From Meloidogyne chitwoodi (taxonomy: Eukaryota; Nematoda; Chromadorea; Rhabditida; Meloidogynidae): a stretch of DNA of 64,000 nt. Position 1 is the first letter of the stretch. The number at the start of each line of letters is the position of its first letter. The stretch is from assembly GCA_015183035.1 (NCBI GenBank), contig JACZZP010000009.1, forward strand, positions 682,001-746,000, given 5' to 3'. A model generated the notes under the pieces. That model was not told where the DNA came from. It ran no database searches and saw only the letters and a program-made list of their open reading frames with translations. Made by a program: the position numbers and the translations under genes. This document shows, one piece after another, positions 61,261-64,000 of this stretch.

Positions 61261-64000
61261 TCATTTACATATTAAATTTACTTCTCTTTGAATATGTTGC
61301 ATAAATTCTGTATATGAATGTGAAGAATCTGTCCTGTCTTGAATTAGTCTGCTTGTAAATAATTCTCTTTGTGGACTATCATTTCTAGAAAAATTTAAAA
61401 AAAAATTGTAAATAAATGGACAGATTATTTTAGAGTTCTAACAATTTTTTATAAAAATAATTTAGAGTTTAAATTATCTCGTTTACTTTTTTAAAAATAT
61501 TAAAAACTAAATTTAAATCTAACAAACCTTATAATAATAACTGGGGCATATACATTCCATCGCTGTTCTTGTAAATGTTGAAGAAAAGCTGTCATTTGTT
61601 TACCCTGTGGTGTATCATCATTTAATTCAGCCTTAAAAATATAAAATAAAAAAAATAATTAAAAAAAAACTATAACATCTTCATCCAGCTTTTCAAAAGA
61701 ATTTACACCAAAAAGGCCAAATATTGTTTTTGGATTGGCACCAGAGCAAACGTATAAATATATTGATGTTCCTACGTCAAGTAAATAAATACCTTCATGT
61801 GAGATCTGTTCATAGCTAATAAAAAAGAATTATTTAATAATTATTAAAAAGTCATTTTATTTTTTTAATTATCAAACCTGGGTGGTAATCGTTGTGGAAA
61901 GACTGGGACGTGATTATTTTCAATAACCTTAAATTTAAATATTTTTATTTAAACAAATTATTTAAAATTTACTGGTTGTTCCACAAAGTTCTGGACAGAA
62001 TATAAAGATGGACAAATTTCCATTAAAAGTACTTCCATCCCAACATTTTTAAACATTAAAAGAGAAGCCATTCTCTCATCAATTGAAGCTTTTTGTGCAC
62101 CTGAGAATGCTCTCTAAAATTTAAAACTTTTAACACAAATTTTAAAAATATATTTACATGTTTAAGTAATCCAAGTACATAAATAGGCATATAAGGAAGC
62201 CCTCCTTCTGTTGGCATTCTTAAAATACTACTTGTTTGTCCCAAAATACGTTGATATCCAGCCATTGCATCTACTACAGCATTAATTAATGCTTCTCTAC
62301 AATCAGATAAATCAGAGCCTGATAGAGCTCGTTCTGAGGCTAAAAATTGAAATTTAAGTGAATTGTTCAGTCTCATTAATAAATCATTCAAAAAAAAAGA
62401 ATAAAATAGAGAAAATTCTAATAAATTTAAATATTAAAATATACCCATTTTTGAAAGAAGAGAAATTGTTGTATTTACATCTACAGAAGAATAAACATGT
62501 GTTGTATTTGTTAAAACGGGTAGGCTTAATGTGTGAACTCTAATTCTGCGATCACCTTATATTTTTAATTTTTTTTTAATTGAAAATTAAATTTATATAA
62601 AACCTTTTGTCGATGTGTAAAGAAGAGCAGCTTGAAAACAAACATGGCTAGAAGTGAGTGTTTCATCAAGTTTTATTTGTACACCCAAAGCAGAATCTGG
62701 ACTAACATTTGGTAATGATAGGAGATCAGTAGAGCGTACAAAAAAATTTCCATAGAAAGAATGTAAAGAAATACCTAAATTTAGAATTAATATAAATATT
62801 GGCTCATAAAATAATAAAAGAATTTTCAAATTATTTATTAAAATTATAGTCTTTCAAAATAATTAATAAAAAAAACCTTTGGAACAACGTATCCTCAATA
62901 CAGCTTCTAATCCCAATTTTCTTGTAAAATATCTATGTAAAGTTATTTGTAATCGTTGAATTTCTGCCTGATCCCTCAAAATATGAAAGTTTGGAAAGTG
63001 ATAAACTGTTCCACTACTAAAACGAGAAATATCAGCTGAAAATATTATTCTTAAAATTATTAAAGAAAAATTATTTTAATTAAACCTAAAGTAGGAAGAT
63101 CAACATTTCTTTCACCAATTGCAAAAAGATCAATTGCAATTTGTTTTCCTGTGCATTCCAAAGCGAAAGTTCGATAATAATCAAGTTGAGGTGTAAATTT
63201 TACTTTTAATGGCTAAAAGAAAATAAACAAAATACTTTAAAAATAAAAAATTACTTTAGAGTCATCACGTACTTTAAGAGCACCTAACCCAATATTAGGT
63301 ATTGATGAAACCATAACAGTTATTCGTCCACCTATTTCTTCCTTTAATTGAAAAGAAATGTTTTATTGTCTAATTATTTAATAATTAACCATTAATTCCT
63401 TTGCTATAGCCAAAGCAGATCCAAGACAATTTGAAGAAGAAACTCCCCGTTCAAAAATTTCGGGCAATTTTGAAATAAATTTTTTAATGCTCTAAAAATA
63501 AAAATACATTTTATTTTTAAATTATTTTATTTAAGTTTAACCTTTTTAAATTCTTGAAGAGAAACTATTAAACCAGAATAAACAGGAGAAAAACTTTCTA
63601 AAAATTAAAAAATTAAATTATTTTAAATATTTCAATAACCATCAATATCAAATTCAATAATATGTTTAGGCTCACTGTCAGAAATTGAATCGTCAAATTG
63701 AAAAAAATGTAAAGCAGAGTCAAATCCTAAAAAGCCTATAAAAGCAAGATCATTTCCAGGTAATCTTTCAATGTCAATTGCCAATTGTTCAGCAAATATA
63801 TGTAAATAACCAGAATCAACAGCTTTTGAGCTAACATCAAACAAGAAAAAGTAAATTGGAGGTTGAGGTTCTCGAAGCTAAAATTATATTAAATTTAGCT
63901 TTAATTTTACTGATTTCTAAAAAATTAATAAAATTCAACAGAACGAAAAAAACTGGCGATTTGTAAATAAGTTAAAAACGAATGAAAATATACATAAAGT
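61261..64000 (-). CDS. sec24: SEC24 COPII coat subunit (5' end outside window)
   Basis: About 640 residues are visible, in many exons, ending at TGA (61261-61263). The trunk domain is clear: LREPQPPIYFFLFDVSSKAV, then LAIDIERLPGNDLAFIGFLG and FDSALHFFQ. Next come the beta-barrel (YYRTFALECTGKQIAIDLFA, ADISRFSSGTVYHFPNF), the helical region (ASERALSGSDLSDCREALIN) and the gelsolin-like end (HEGIYLLDVGTSIYLYVCSG). SEC24 binds SEC23 and selects cargo into COPII vesicles at ER exit sites. The N-terminal Pro-rich part and the zinc finger lie beyond 64000. I cannot tell which of the two SEC24 classes it is. Confidence 0.9.

Overview
The window is nuclear DNA of a plant-parasitic nematode, most likely a root-knot nematode (Meloidogyne) or a close relative. 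The evidence is extreme AT richness, many short introns (often 30-80 bases, ending in TTTTAG or TTTAAAG), and nematode-type genes: a hunchback-like hbl-1, a class-P sperm MSP-domain gene, a serpentine-type GPCR, a gcy receptor cyclase and a sigma GST. An F-box protein of a type I recall as expanded in Meloidogyne and Globodera points to the genus. Genes are in many small exons, so each CDS entry spans start to stop with introns included. Exon joins were read by hand from reading frame and splice signals.

Layout, left to right. 1-3806 (+): 3' part of an ELYS/MEL-28 nucleoporin. 3969-5881 (-): dynactin p62 (DCTN4), with a damaged tRNA-Gly in an intron. 6556-6912 (+): a 91-residue secreted orphan. 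6913-13676: a 6.8-kb gene-free stretch with strand-biased purine/pyrimidine blocks and tRNA-like relics. 13677-18132 (+): hbl-1, with two MITE-like inverted-repeat elements in its introns and a perfect lin-4 seed match downstream. 19948-24326 (-): two tandemly duplicated membrane-protein genes, one carrying an unrelated Cys-rich N-terminal module. 25137-26395 (+): orphan. 26778-28294 (-): F-box protein. 28822-29948 (+): secreted helical orphan. 30871-33038 (+): GPCR. 34279-41540 (+): receptor guanylyl cyclase with a duplicated exon. 42129-42811: Tc1/mariner-type MITE. 43251-43641 (+): SSP sperm protein. 44320-44781 (-): thymosin-beta repeat protein. 46050-48766 (-): CYK-4/RacGAP1. 49085-49984 (-): sigma GST. 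51232-52505 (+): Cys-rich orphan. 53156-57753 (+): CAPN15/SOL calpain with an antisense gene nested in an intron at 56220-56727. 58252-60735 (+): ENTPD4/7-type nucleotidase. 61261-64000 (-): SEC24, cut off by the window end.

The genes are mostly unrelated housekeeping, sensory and lineage-specific genes. I see no operon and no multi-gene system. Two genes (GPCR and receptor cyclase) are plausibly chemosensory or thermosensory, and two (SEC24 and the Golgi-type nucleotidase) act in the secretory pathway. The most novel material is the chimeric duplicated membrane-protein pair, the short secreted orphans, the candidate truncating exon in the receptor cyclase, and the mobile-element and tRNA-like debris in introns.
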